Below are positions 16,531 to 25,023 of a stretch of 64,000 bases of DNA, in pieces. The notes under the pieces were generated by a model. It had not been told where the DNA came from. It searched no databases and saw only the letters and a program-made list of their open reading frames with translations. The stretch lies in contig CAWVUB010000001.1 in assembly GCA_963933065.1 (NCBI GenBank), forward strand, positions 1-64,000, given 5' to 3'. The position numbers and the translations under genes were made by a program. This DNA comes from UBA9410 sp963933065. GTDB lineage: Bacteria > Actinomycetota > Acidimicrobiia > Acidimicrobiales > MedAcidi-G1. Positions within the stretch are counted from its first letter, which is position 1. Each line of letters opens with the position of its first letter.

Positions 16531-16977
16531 GTGTCCGACTCTAGTTATCCCAACTCAGACCGTCTGACTACCGAGCGGGGCGTACACGAGTTCACACAGT
16601 TGGCTGAACTCTGCGAGCGGCTGGCGGGACGACTAGGTGGCTGGTCAACTGATGGGGCTGATCCCTCCTCGGCTGGAATGATGTCCTCTCTGGCTGCACG
16701 GTTAACTGAACATGCCGGGTGGTGGCGGAACCTGATCCCCGAGTCGGTGCTGCTCACCCAGGCACGTGATGAAGCTTCGGATCCGGCCCGCCTTGATGCG
16801 GTGCTATCGATGCTGGATGTCACCCCATCGGACCGAAAGGTTGCACTCGCTTCAGTTCTAGCGGGACTGGCTTCTCACCTCGTTGGTCTGTTTGAGCAGT
16901 TGGTCCCGGTCTGTGATGCGCCGACCCGGCGAGTTATCAAGTTGGTATTGGCTGATTTGGATGACCAACAGGGCTGA
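16531..16977 (+). CDS. Hypothetical helical protein downstream of nadE
   Basis: A 148-residue protein starting at GTG 16531, five bases after the nadE stop, so probably translated from the same mRNA. It is predicted mostly alpha-helical, with repeated leucine-rich stretches (ELCERLAGRLGGW, SSLAARLTEHAGWWRNLIPES, ALASVLAGLASHLVGLFEQL) and no signal peptide. The HAGWWRNLIPES segment recalls small ferritin-like helical bundles, but no metal-ligand pattern is convincing. I do not recognise the family. Confidence 0.6.
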   Translation: MSDSSYPNSDRLTTERGVHEFTQLAELCERLAGRLGGWSTDGADPSSAGMMSSLAARLTEHAGWWRNLIPESVLLTQARDEASDPARLDAVLSMLDVTPSDRKVALASVLAGLASHLVGLFEQLVPVCDAPTRRVIKLVLADLDDQQG

Positions 16978-17056
16978 GCCCTGTATCGCCTCAGGTCATC
17001 TGGGCTGTATTTCGTTAGGCCAGCGCAGACGTCAACTGGCCGTGTGGTCATACATC

Positions 17057-17075
17057 GTGACGATGGTCACTTTTT
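17057..17075 (+). terminator. Possible short Rho-independent terminator
   Basis: GTGAC (17057-17061), a four-base loop GATG and GTCAC (17066-17070) are followed at once by TTTTTC. The stem is only five base pairs, so strength is doubtful. It lies about 80 bp after the hypothetical gene that follows nadE and could end that transcript before the sigma factor leader. Confidence 0.35.
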
Positions 17076-17120
17076 CTTGTTGTCATTCAGAGGGCCGTGG
17101 ATATGGTGACCATCGATTGA

Positions 17121-17170
17121 GGTTGTAGGAGAGTTCCCCGCACAACCAAACAGCCACCCAGCGAGGTGGG
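17121..17170 (+). promoter_or_regulatory. Two adjacent hairpins in the sigma factor leader
   Basis: Upstream of the sigma factor start two inverted repeats follow each other: GGTTGT (17121-17126) with ACAACC (17142-17147), and CCACCC (17154-17159) with GGTGGG (17165-17170) across a five-base loop. They lie about 90-140 bp before the start codon and could be a structured mRNA leader or an operator. No T run follows the second hairpin, so it is not an obvious terminator. Confidence 0.3.
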
Positions 17171-17257
17171 TTGATTAGGTGCCGTAGCAGATAAACGATT
17201 CGGTGAACAGTGGCTTCGTAAATGGGCCAGATGTTTCCCCGGCTGGAGGAGATGAGG

Positions 17258-18196
17258 GTGGCCAAAGAGCGGGTCGAACGGGACGAGGAAGACCTTGTCC
17301 GGCTATACCTCACCGACATTGGTCAGTACCCACTGCTGACGAAGGAGGGTGAGGTCCGACTCGCCCAGCAGATCGAAGCGGGGACCGAGGCCAAGGTCGA
17401 GCTTGCCGATAAGGGTGATGGGCTTGCACCAGCCCGTAAGCGTGAACTCAAGCGCAATCTGAAGCGGGGCGAAGAGGCCGAGCGCACGTTCGTCCAATCC
17501 AACCTCCGGCTGGTTGTTTCAATTGCGAAGAAGTACCAAGCTTCAGGGCTGCCGCTACTTGACCTTATTCAAGAGGGGAATCTTGGCTTGATGCACGCCG
17601 TCGAGAAGTTTGACTGGCGAAAAGGCTTTAAGTTTTCTACCTATGCGACGTGGTGGATCCGCCAAGCAATAACTCGCGGCATTGCTAATACCGGGCGGAC
17701 AATTCGCCTTCCTGTGCATGCTGGAGACACTCTGGCCCGGTTACAGAAGGCCCGGTCTCGCCTCGAGTTGAAGTTTGGTCGGCAGGCAACACTTGCGGAG
17801 CTCTCTGCTGAGGTCGAAATGCCCGAGGAGAAGGTCACTGAAGCCCTGCGGTTTGCGGCTGAACCTCTTTCATTGAGTGAACCACTCCGCGAGGACGGTG
17901 ACGCTGAGCTGGGAGATGTGGTTGAGGATCGGGCAGCCGAGTCACCGTTTGAAGTGGCAGCCACCTCACTGCTACCTGAGGAGATCAGCCGCCTGCTAGC
18001 CCCTCTGGATACCCGGGAACGCGAGATCTTGAAGTTGCGCTTTGGTCTGGACCGTGGAGAGCCCCGCACGCTTGAGGAGGTTGGGGAGCACTTCAACCTG
18101 ACTCGTGAGCGGATCCGCCAGATAGAAGCTCGGGCTATGTCTAAGTTGCGCCACCCAAGCAGTGACACTGGTGCACGGGACTTGCTGGCCGTCTGA
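17258..18196 (+). CDS. RNA polymerase sigma-70 factor, primary-like (group 1/2)
   Basis: About 312 residues with regions 1.2 (LVRLYLTDIGQYPLLT), 2 (NLRLVVSIAKKYQ, DLIQEGNLGLMHAVEKFDW, YATWWIRQAI), 3 and 4 (LDTREREILKLRFGL, TLEEVGEHFNLTRERIRQIE). It recognises -10 and -35 promoter elements. It has no long acidic region 1.1, so it is either a group 2 factor like HrdA/SigB or a short primary sigma. I choose GTG 17258 because GGAGGAG (17245-17251) lies seven bases ahead; ATG codons at 17222, 17231 and 17252 are in frame but are less well placed. Confidence 0.92.
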   Translation: MAKERVERDEEDLVRLYLTDIGQYPLLTKEGEVRLAQQIEAGTEAKVELADKGDGLAPARKRELKRNLKRGEEAERTFVQSNLRLVVSIAKKYQASGLPLLDLIQEGNLGLMHAVEKFDWRKGFKFSTYATWWIRQAITRGIANTGRTIRLPVHAGDTLARLQKARSRLELKFGRQATLAELSAEVEMPEEKVTEALRFAAEPLSLSEPLREDGDAELGDVVEDRAAESPFEVAATSLLPEEISRLLAPLDTREREILKLRFGLDRGEPRTLEEVGEHFNLTRERIRQIEARAMSKLRHPSSDTGARDLLAV

Positions 18197-18271
18197 GGTT
18201 CCTGTCGGGGCCCATCCGAATACTGACCACCGACCAAATCCCCACAGGTGGAATTTGGATGAAGGCGAGGT

Positions 18272-18367
18272 TGGCGGAGGTGGACGGGAATCGAACCCGC
18301 CGGACGGGGATCGCCCGTCCCACCCGCTTTGAAGGCGGGGGAGCCCACCAGGTACTCAGACACCTCC
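18272..18367 (-). tRNA. selC: tRNA-Sec(TCA), selenocysteine
   Basis: A 96-base gene on the minus strand with anticodon loop CTTCAAA, anticodon TCA at 18330-18332. Features peculiar to tRNA-Sec: 5' GGAGGTGT with 3' CCACCTCC for an eight-base acceptor strand, discriminator G, an encoded CCA (18272-18274), a T arm GCGGG-TTCGATT-CCCGT, and a long variable arm (GGGACGGG...CCCGTCC region). The last acceptor pair is T/C and may not form. Its presence with selA and selB shows a working selenocysteine insertion pathway in this genome. Confidence 0.94.
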
Positions 18368-18443
18368 GCCGCTGACGGTACGGCTGTAGCGGAGTCTTGC
18401 CACCCCTGTGGACGTGAACGGGTCCTCCCGTAACATGGTGACT

Positions 18444-18518
18444 ATGAAGAAATTCGTGATGTTGGTTGCACTCGGCACTCTGGTCGCCGTAGCGGTCAAG
18501 AAAGTTCGTTCGATCTAG
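18444..18518 (+). CDS. Possible 24-residue membrane peptide
   Basis: A short reading frame from ATG 18444 (or in-frame ATG 18435) to TAG 18518 encodes a peptide starting MKKFVMLVALGTLVAVAV and ending in basic residues KKVRS. It has the look of the very small actinobacterial DLW-39-type proteins, which start MKK and have one hydrophobic segment, but the acidic DLW tail is missing. It may be real, a truncated relative, or chance. No ribosome site stands out. Confidence 0.35.
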   Translation: MKKFVMLVALGTLVAVAVKKVRSI

Positions 18519-18578
18519 AAGATCTACTAACAGGGGGTGAGCGCTTGCTTGGCTCTCTGCTGGTATGTAGCGACAGGT

Positions 18579-19364
18579 TCAGTTGGAGTTTCGGCGCCCA
18601 AGGCGACGTGCCAAGGTCACGGTGCCCGCCACTAGGAGGGCGGTCAGCATGCTCGCGGCTATCCAGTTTCTATCGATCGGGACCCGGTCACCGAGCGGAA
18701 CTGGATTGTCAAACTCTCGGATTAACCATCCTCGAACCTCGGCGATCCGGCGCAGTTCCCGGTCGGGATTCACGGCCACCGGATGGCCGATGGCTTCAAG
18801 CATCGGTAGGTCGGTAGCCGAGTCGGAGTAGGCCCACGAGCCGTCAAGGTCGATGCTTAGGTTCTTCGCTAGTCGATTTATGGCTAAGGCCTTATTGGGA
18901 CCTTGGGCGTAAAATTCGACCTCACCGGTGTACTTTCCGTCATCATCAATTTCGGGGGTGGTAGCGATGAATTCGTCAACACCTAGGTAGTCCGCAAGTG
19001 GGGCCACGATCTCGATCGGCGATGCCGAGACCAAGATCAGTAAGCGACCTTCGGCACGGTGGTGGGCGAATAGGTCAAGGGCCTCGTCGTAGACAATGGG
19101 TTCGATCACCTCGGCGAGGTGATCACGGGCAAACCGTTGGAGCCCCTCTTGTTCCCAACCGGCAGCTAGTCGTAGGGCGGTTTGGCGAGCGCGCGCCATT
19201 CTCCCCTCGTCTGCACCAAAAAATCGAAACAGCAATTGGCCCCACGCAGCTCGCAAGGCCATCGGTGCACTTAAGTACCCAGCGCGATGGAGCGCTGGTC
19301 CATACGCAGCCATCGATGCTCGAGCTATGACCGTCTTATCGAGGTCGAAGAAGGCCGCCTCCAC
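18579..19364 (-). CDS. HAD-family (subfamily IB, SerB-like) phosphatase with C-terminal membrane helix
   Basis: A 261-residue HAD hydrolase. Motif I is FFDLDKTVIA (nucleophile D7/D9 region), motif II lies in ILVSASPIEIVAPLA, motif III lysine in GPNKALAI and motif IV is YSDSATDLPML. These match the IB subfamily that includes phosphoserine phosphatase and actinobacterial proteins fused to acyltransferases. The C-terminus has a hydrophobic segment (MLTALLVAGTVTLA) followed by arginines, so the enzyme is probably membrane anchored. GTG start at 19364. Substrate unknown. Confidence 0.85.
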   Translation of the reverse strand: MEAAFFDLDKTVIARASMAAYGPALHRAGYLSAPMALRAAWGQLLFRFFGADEGRMARARQTALRLAAGWEQEGLQRFARDHLAEVIEPIVYDEALDLFAHHRAEGRLLILVSASPIEIVAPLADYLGVDEFIATTPEIDDDGKYTGEVEFYAQGPNKALAINRLAKNLSIDLDGSWAYSDSATDLPMLEAIGHPVAVNPDRELRRIAEVRGWLIREFDNPVPLGDRVPIDRNWIAASMLTALLVAGTVTLARRLGRRNSN

Positions 19365-19577
19365 AGTCTCAATCTTACGCCTATCTTCTTTGTCAAGATG
19401 TCGCGCACAGCCGACACGACGTTCCGTTTGTTATCCAAAAGATTTATTTCACCCTCATTGGGCATGGCTGTTGCATAATGCCGGCCTCAACATCGAGGAG
19501 TGGATGGTCGAGCGGTGGTCTAGCGTCAGTAGGGAGCCGGATGGTCCGGGTCGACCGAACGGAGGAAAGAGTCTCAG

Positions 19578-19949
19578 GTGCAGTTCCACGTCCACCGCCG
19601 TGACCTGTCTTGGACCACCTCCGACGTTGATCCAACCGGTGTGGTCCTGACCGTATTGGGTGACTTGGATATGGCCGGTGCTCCCAATCTGCGCCAGGCA
19701 GTGGTGGCTGAGGTAGCCAATGGATTTCGACTGGTAGTCCTCGAACTCACAGCTGTTGACTTCATTGATTCGGTTGGTCTCGGGGTGGTGGTTGGAGCTC
19801 TCCGAAGGCTGAGGTCACACGGCGGCGATTTGTTGGTGGTTTGTGCCGAGCCCCGCATCCGGGGTGTCTTCGAATCGTGTGATCTGGACCGAGTATTCGA
19901 CCTTCACATCGACGTGGAAACTGCCTTATCTAAGCGGCTGGCAGCATGA
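19578..19949 (+). CDS. STAS-domain anti-anti-sigma factor
   Basis: A 123-residue STAS protein. Phosphorylatable serine is S65 in DFIDSVGLGVVVGAL. Start is GTG 19578 with GGAGGA upstream (19561-19566). Its stop overlaps the ATG of the next gene as ATGA, so the two products are made together, as in rsbV-rsbW partner-switch modules. It would release a sigma factor by binding the RsbW-like kinase. The nearest sigma gene is at 17258, but that factor is primary-like, so the true target is unknown. Confidence 0.9.
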   Translation: MQFHVHRRDLSWTTSDVDPTGVVLTVLGDLDMAGAPNLRQAVVAEVANGFRLVVLELTAVDFIDSVGLGVVVGALRRLRSHGGDLLVVCAEPRIRGVFESCDLDRVFDLHIDVETALSKRLAA

Positions 19950-20392
19950 CTGAGCTTTCTGGACAGGGCATCGAGTTGGTCATTCCTCCAACTCCCGAAT
20001 TTCTGCAACTGGCGCGGGCCATAGTGGGTGTTGCTGCTGGGTTAGGAGGGGGGGCATCATCGTCACTTGACCCCGGCCGGATCGCCGATCTCCGTCTAGT
20101 GGTATCTGAAGCGGTTACCAATGCCATTGAGGCTCAAGGGGAGATCGGTGTATCTGACCGGATCCTCGTTTGCTGCCGTGTTGCGGATGACCATGTTGTA
20201 GTGGAAGTAGTCGATCATGGCCCAGGGTTTGATCCAGATTCTGTGCCTGACCTCCCTGATGTGGAGACACCAGAGCGCTTGTGTCATGAGTCCGGCCTCG
20301 GTGTTGCGCTAATGCGGCGTTTGTCCGATGAAGCAGTGGTGGAGAGTGGTCCTGGCGGCACGACAGTCCGCTTGACGATTCGGCCCTCCTGA
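19946..20392 (+). CDS. RsbW-like anti-sigma serine kinase (GHKL ATPase)
   Basis: A 148-residue HATPase_c domain. The N box is RLVVSEAVTNAIEA, the G1 box DHGPGFD and the G2 region GLGVALMRRLSDE, then GGTTVRLTI. Such proteins bind a sigma factor and phosphorylate the STAS partner. The ATG overlaps the stop of the STAS gene (ATGA at 19946). No membrane segment. It is the only RsbW-type protein in the window and could also serve the lone STAS protein at 583. Confidence 0.9.
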   Translation: MTELSGQGIELVIPPTPEFLQLARAIVGVAAGLGGGASSSLDPGRIADLRLVVSEAVTNAIEAQGEIGVSDRILVCCRVADDHVVVEVVDHGPGFDPDSVPDLPDVETPERLCHESGLGVALMRRLSDEAVVESGPGGTTVRLTIRPS

Positions 20393-20541
20393 CCATTCTC
20401 GTCACACCCGATACTTAAGGTCGTTACTCACCATCCATAGTGATCTCGTGAGGCGACGGTTACCGTTCGGTCGGCAAAACATCCGGCAGCGGCCATCATG
20501 ACCATGTAGACGACGACCCCGAGGGAGTACTGAGAGCGACG

Positions 20542-21879
20542 ATGGCCGGCCAGGAACCTGCATCGAAAAGCACCTGGTTAGGTAGCGACAGACCGCTGGC
20601 GCGCACTATTGGGCGACCTGTCAGGCGGTTTCTGGGTATCGAAGCAGCTGGTGGAATCCTGCTCATGGTGGCCACGGTGGTAGCTCTCGTCTGGGCAAAC
20701 TCGCCTTGGGCGGGTGGTTATGAGGACCTCTGGCGCACCGAGTTTCATCTGGGTGTTGGTGAGTTTCGACTGGAACATCACGGGCATCCGCTGACATTGG
20801 TCCAGTTGGTGAACGATGCCCTGATGGCGATCTTCTTTTTCGTGGTGGGCCTAGAAATTAAACGCGAACTGGTTGATGGTCACCTCCGTAATCGGCGAGC
20901 CGCCCTCCTCCCAGCCGCCGCTGCACTCGGTGGCATGGTTGTCCCGGCGCTCGTCTTCTTCGCATTCAATCCGGCGGGTGATGCATCAGCTGGATGGGGT
21001 ATACCTATGGCTACCGACATTGCTTTCGCCGTGGGTGTCCTGTCCTTACTAGGCGACCGGATATCGACGCCTCTCAAGGTCTTTCTCCTGTCGCTGGCCA
21101 TCGTTGATGACATCGGCGCAATCGTTGTGATTGCCGTCTTTTACACCAACGACTTAGCTAGTGAGTGGCTGGTGCTGGCTGGGGTTGCCACCTTCGCTGT
21201 GGTTGTTTTAAGTCATTTCAAGGTCTGGTACACGCCGTTATACATACTGCTCGGGTCGATTCTCTGGTACGCCATGTTCCGTTCCGGCGTGCACGCCACT
21301 ATCGCTGGAGTAATTATGGGTTTGTTGGCCCCAGCGGGTGCCCTCCTAAAACCCGGTGAGGTGGCACCCATTGACGTCAGGTCTCTCGATGCGGACGGCC
21401 TTCGGTCGGCAAGGTTCCGGATGAACGAGTCAGTGTCGGTGGCGGCTCGTCTTCAGAACCAACTACACCCGATTACTGGGTTCGTAATTATCCCAGTTTT
21501 CGCATTAGCCAATGCAGGCATCTCGCTCAGTGGAGATTCGTTGCGCGATGCGCTGGGTTCCCCAGTGACCATCGGTGTGGCCCTCGGCTTGGTGGTCGGC
21601 AAGGTGGTGGGAGTCACTCTGTTCAGTCTTGGGGCGGTACGCCTGGGTATTTCAGCACTTCCGTCAGGCGCCACTGCCCGGCATATCGTTGGGGTGGCAG
21701 CCATTTCTGGTATTGGTTTCACCGTGTCGCTTTTCGTGACCGGGCTGGCTTTCGACAACCTCATCCTGCAAGACGAGGCAAAAGTAGGCATCCTCGTTGG
21801 CTCGATCACCGCTGCCCTACTGGGTGTGTTGATCTTGCGAGGGACCCGCCCAGCTGACAATGGAGAACAATATGGGTGA
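20542..21879 (+). CDS. nhaA: Na+/H+ antiporter NhaA
   Basis: A 445-residue integral membrane protein with about 11-12 helices. Family marks are NDALMAIFFFVVGLEIKREL, GWGIPMATDIAFAVGVL and LAIVDDIGAIVVIA, which holds the two adjacent aspartates that bind sodium and protons, then RLQNQLHPITGFVIIPVFAL. It exchanges internal sodium for protons, aiding pH and salt balance. ATG at 20542. Its last 8 bp overlap the topA start. A marine or saline habitat is suggested but not proved. Confidence 0.96.
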   Translation: MAGQEPASKSTWLGSDRPLARTIGRPVRRFLGIEAAGGILLMVATVVALVWANSPWAGGYEDLWRTEFHLGVGEFRLEHHGHPLTLVQLVNDALMAIFFFVVGLEIKRELVDGHLRNRRAALLPAAAALGGMVVPALVFFAFNPAGDASAGWGIPMATDIAFAVGVLSLLGDRISTPLKVFLLSLAIVDDIGAIVVIAVFYTNDLASEWLVLAGVATFAVVVLSHFKVWYTPLYILLGSILWYAMFRSGVHATIAGVIMGLLAPAGALLKPGEVAPIDVRSLDADGLRSARFRMNESVSVAARLQNQLHPITGFVIIPVFALANAGISLSGDSLRDALGSPVTIGVALGLVVGKVVGVTLFSLGAVRLGISALPSGATARHIVGVAAISGIGFTVSLFVTGLAFDNLILQDEAKVGILVGSITAALLGVLILRGTRPADNGEQYG

Positions 21880-24800
21880 CGCACTGGTCATTGTTGAGTC
21901 CCCGGCAAAGGCCAAGACAATTGCCGGGTACTTAGGTGAAGGCTTCGTTGTGGAGTCGTCAATCGGTCACATCCGCGATCTGGCTAAAGCCTCTGAACTG
22001 CCTGAGGAATTCAGGAAAGAATCCTGGGCGTCCATGGGGGTAAACGTCAATGACAATTTCGAAGGTTTCTACGTTGTGCCTTCTGACAAGAAGAAGCAGG
22101 TGGCACATCTCAAGCGTCTGATGAAAGACGCCGATGCGCTTTATCTGGCGACAGATGAGGATCGTGAGGGCGAGGCCATTGCATGGCACCTGCTGGAGGT
22201 TCTTAAACCCAAGGTCCCAGTTCACCGAATGGTATTTCACGAGATCACCAAGGGGGCCATAACCGAGGCGTTGGAAAATACCCGAGACATAGACCATGAC
22301 TTGGTGTCGGCTCAGAGGGCTCGCCGAAAACTCGACAAGCTTTACGGTTTCGATATCTCGCCCGTGCTTTGGAAAATGATAGGCCGTGGCCTTTCAGCTG
22401 GTCGAGTCCAGAGTGTGGCCACTCGGATGATCGTGGAACGAGAACGTGAGCGAATGGCCTTCACGTCAGCCGACTACTGGAATCTGACGTGTGTGATGGT
22501 TACCGGATCAGGAGCTGGCTTCACGGCTCGACTTTTGGAGTTGGATGGTCGTCGTGTGGCACTGGGGCGTGACTTCGGTGATGACGGACAGCTAACACGG
22601 GCCGATGTCCTAGTGCTGGACGAGGTGTCGGCGAGCGCAGTCCGAGACAATCTCAAGGGACGGCCGGCAATCGTGGAGTCTGTCGAGCCCAAGCCGTTTC
22701 GTCGCCGACCGCCGGCTCCGTTTACCACGTCGACCTTTCAGCAGGCAGCAGGCAGCCGCCTAAAGCTCTCAGCCTCACGGGCCATGCACGCCGCCCAGGG
22801 CCTATACCAGAAGGGCTACATCACCTACATGCGTACCGACAGCACGACGCTGTCAGACACCGCTGTCCGGGCTGCCCGACAGGCAGCCACCGAACGCTTC
22901 GGTGGCGACCACGTTCCTGACGCCCCACGTGCTTACACCAACAAGGTCCGCAACGCCCAGGAGGCCCATGAGGCCATCCGCCCAGCTGGCGATCGCTTCC
23001 GCCACCCCGACACTGTGCGAGGCGAACTCCCGAAATCTGAGGCTGATGTCTACGAGATGGTCTGGTGTCGAACTGTTGCTTCCCAGATGACCGATGCCGT
23101 TGGTGAGACGGTTCGGTTCCGAATGGGAGCCAGCTTGCCCTCATCTGCGGTCGCGGTTCATGCCACGTTTGTAGCCAGTGGCACCGTCATCCACCATGAG
23201 GGATTTCGACGGGTCTACCAAGAGACCCAAGAAGATCCACCCCGTCGAGGCCCTGAGACAAAGAACTCTGAGGAAGATGATGCTGCCGAGTTGACGCTCC
23301 CCGCAGTCACAGTGGACGAGTCGGTAGACGTGACATCAGCCACCGCTGAGGGCCACGAAACTACGCCGCCTGCGCGGTACAGCGAGGCATCTTTGGTAAA
23401 GGGTATGGAGCAGCATGGTGTGGGGCGGCCCTCCACCTACGCCTCGATCATGGAGACCATCCAAAAGAACTACGTGTTCAAGAAGGGCACGGCGCTGGTG
23501 CCCACGTTGAGTGCCTTCGCCGTTACCAATCTGCTGGAGCGACACTTCCCCCGGTTGGTCGATTTTGATTTCACGGCAGCCCTAGAAGACGAACTTGACG
23601 CTATTGCTAACGGTGAACTGGATTTCGGCGATTTACTGAATGCCTTCTATTTCGGATCAGACAAGGACGAGGGTCTGCATAAAAAGGTCACCACCCGTCT
23701 GGGAGACATCGATCCCCGAGGTGTCAGCACAATCGAACTAGGGGTGACGTCGGACGGTGAGCCAGTGGTAGCTCGCTTCGGCAAGTTTGGGCCATATGTA
23801 GCGGTGGATGATGAGACGGCCTCGATTCCTGATGATGTTCCGCCTGACGAGCTGACGGTGACTCGCGCACTCGAGTTTTTGAACGCACCTGCCGATCGTG
23901 AACTCGGCACCGATCCGGAGACCGGGCTCGTGGTGGTAGCCCGATCCGGGCGGTTTGGTGCCTATGTTTCGCTCGGTCGACCGCCGGATCGCCCCACTCC
24001 ATCTTCACCAGAAGGTCAACTTATGGCCTTACCGGGCAACAAAAAGGAACTGCGTATTGCTCTTGGCTACCTACGGCTAGCCGCCGGACGTCTGGACATG
24101 TCTGTCGCTCGACAGGTGTTGAACGTACCGAAACGCGGTGTCAGCTCAGCAGCCATAAAGAAGGTGGCTGAGGCAGTCGACGCTGGCCAGTCGATAATTG
24201 ATGTCCTGCACGACCCGGAGTCTCTTGGCATTTCAGCTAAGGCCTGTACTGGTATTGCTGCTTTCTTGGCCTTAGGTGAGGAGTTGGCGGTGTTGCATTC
24301 AGAAGGCCCACGGGCCATGGTCGGAGGAGCAATCGAACTTTCGGGCTACGGCGCAGAAATCCGGTCCGCCGATGATGGGGGTGCCGCCCGACTAGAGAAT
24401 CTGGAAAAGTTAGCTGACGCCGCTGGCAGATTTGAGAGTTTGGAGTCGTTGCTCGACGAGATGGATCGACAGTCCGAAGCCGATGACCGTCCGAGGCCCA
24501 AGACAGCATCCCTCTTCCAGACGATGACAGTGGACCGGGTCACTTTTGAGGAGGCTCTCGAACTATTGAGTCTGCCTCGGATTGTTGGTGCCGACCCGGT
24601 CGACGGGGTGGAAGTCACCGTGCATAACGGGCCGTACGGTCCGTATCTCAAGAAGGAGTCTGATAGCCGCAATATCGAAACTGAAGAGAAGCTGCTCACT
24701 ATCACGCTCGAAGAGTGCCTTGCGCTGTTGGCCCAACCTAAGCGTCGTGGTCGTACCGCTCCGAAACCACCGTTGCGTGAACTTGGTGTGGATCCGGAGA

Positions 24801-24970
24801 GCGGTAAGACAATGGTACTTAAGGACGGAAACTGGGGTCCGTACATAACCGACGGTGAGTACAACGCGTCGTTGAAGCGGGGTGACGCCGTCGAGGAACT
24901 TACCGATGAGCGGGCTGCCGAACTTTTGGCTGAACGCCGTATGAAGGGTCCCGCTAAGAAGAAGCGTTGA
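21872..24970 (+). CDS. topA: DNA topoisomerase I with an inserted UvrD/PcrA 2B-like segment
   Basis: A 1032-residue type IA topoisomerase that relaxes negative supercoils. TOPRIM starts LVIVESPAKAKTIAGYLG and the catalytic tyrosine is Y319 (GYITYMRTDST). The C-terminus has actinobacterial repeats (RFGKFGPYV, GPYGPYLKK, NWGPYITDG), a lysine-rich tail and no zinc fingers. Between two repeats, residues about 722-871 (24035-24487) resemble the 2B subdomain of UvrD/PcrA: ELRIALGYLRLAAG, VLNVPKRGVSSAAI, LSGYG and ARLENLEKLADAAG. I choose ATG 21872 because GGAG (21862-21865) precedes it by six bases; ATG 21860 is the alternative. Confidence 0.95.
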   Translation: MGDALVIVESPAKAKTIAGYLGEGFVVESSIGHIRDLAKASELPEEFRKESWASMGVNVNDNFEGFYVVPSDKKKQVAHLKRLMKDADALYLATDEDREGEAIAWHLLEVLKPKVPVHRMVFHEITKGAITEALENTRDIDHDLVSAQRARRKLDKLYGFDISPVLWKMIGRGLSAGRVQSVATRMIVERERERMAFTSADYWNLTCVMVTGSGAGFTARLLELDGRRVALGRDFGDDGQLTRADVLVLDEVSASAVRDNLKGRPAIVESVEPKPFRRRPPAPFTTSTFQQAAGSRLKLSASRAMHAAQGLYQKGYITYMRTDSTTLSDTAVRAARQAATERFGGDHVPDAPRAYTNKVRNAQEAHEAIRPAGDRFRHPDTVRGELPKSEADVYEMVWCRTVASQMTDAVGETVRFRMGASLPSSAVAVHATFVASGTVIHHEGFRRVYQETQEDPPRRGPETKNSEEDDAAELTLPAVTVDESVDVTSATAEGHETTPPARYSEASLVKGMEQHGVGRPSTYASIMETIQKNYVFKKGTALVPTLSAFAVTNLLERHFPRLVDFDFTAALEDELDAIANGELDFGDLLNAFYFGSDKDEGLHKKVTTRLGDIDPRGVSTIELGVTSDGEPVVARFGKFGPYVAVDDETASIPDDVPPDELTVTRALEFLNAPADRELGTDPETGLVVVARSGRFGAYVSLGRPPDRPTPSSPEGQLMALPGNKKELRIALGYLRLAAGRLDMSVARQVLNVPKRGVSSAAIKKVAEAVDAGQSIIDVLHDPESLGISAKACTGIAAFLALGEELAVLHSEGPRAMVGGAIELSGYGAEIRSADDGGAARLENLEKLADAAGRFESLESLLDEMDRQSEADDRPRPKTASLFQTMTVDRVTFEEALELLSLPRIVGADPVDGVEVTVHNGPYGPYLKKESDSRNIETEEKLLTITLEECLALLAQPKRRGRTAPKPPLRELGVDPESGKTMVLKDGNWGPYITDGEYNASLKRGDAVEELTDERAAELLAERRMKGPAKKKR

Positions 24971-25023
24971 GAGGATATTCGGCCCCGCCCGAGCTGCTGG
25001 TTTCTCTCCCGTAGAGTGAAAGG

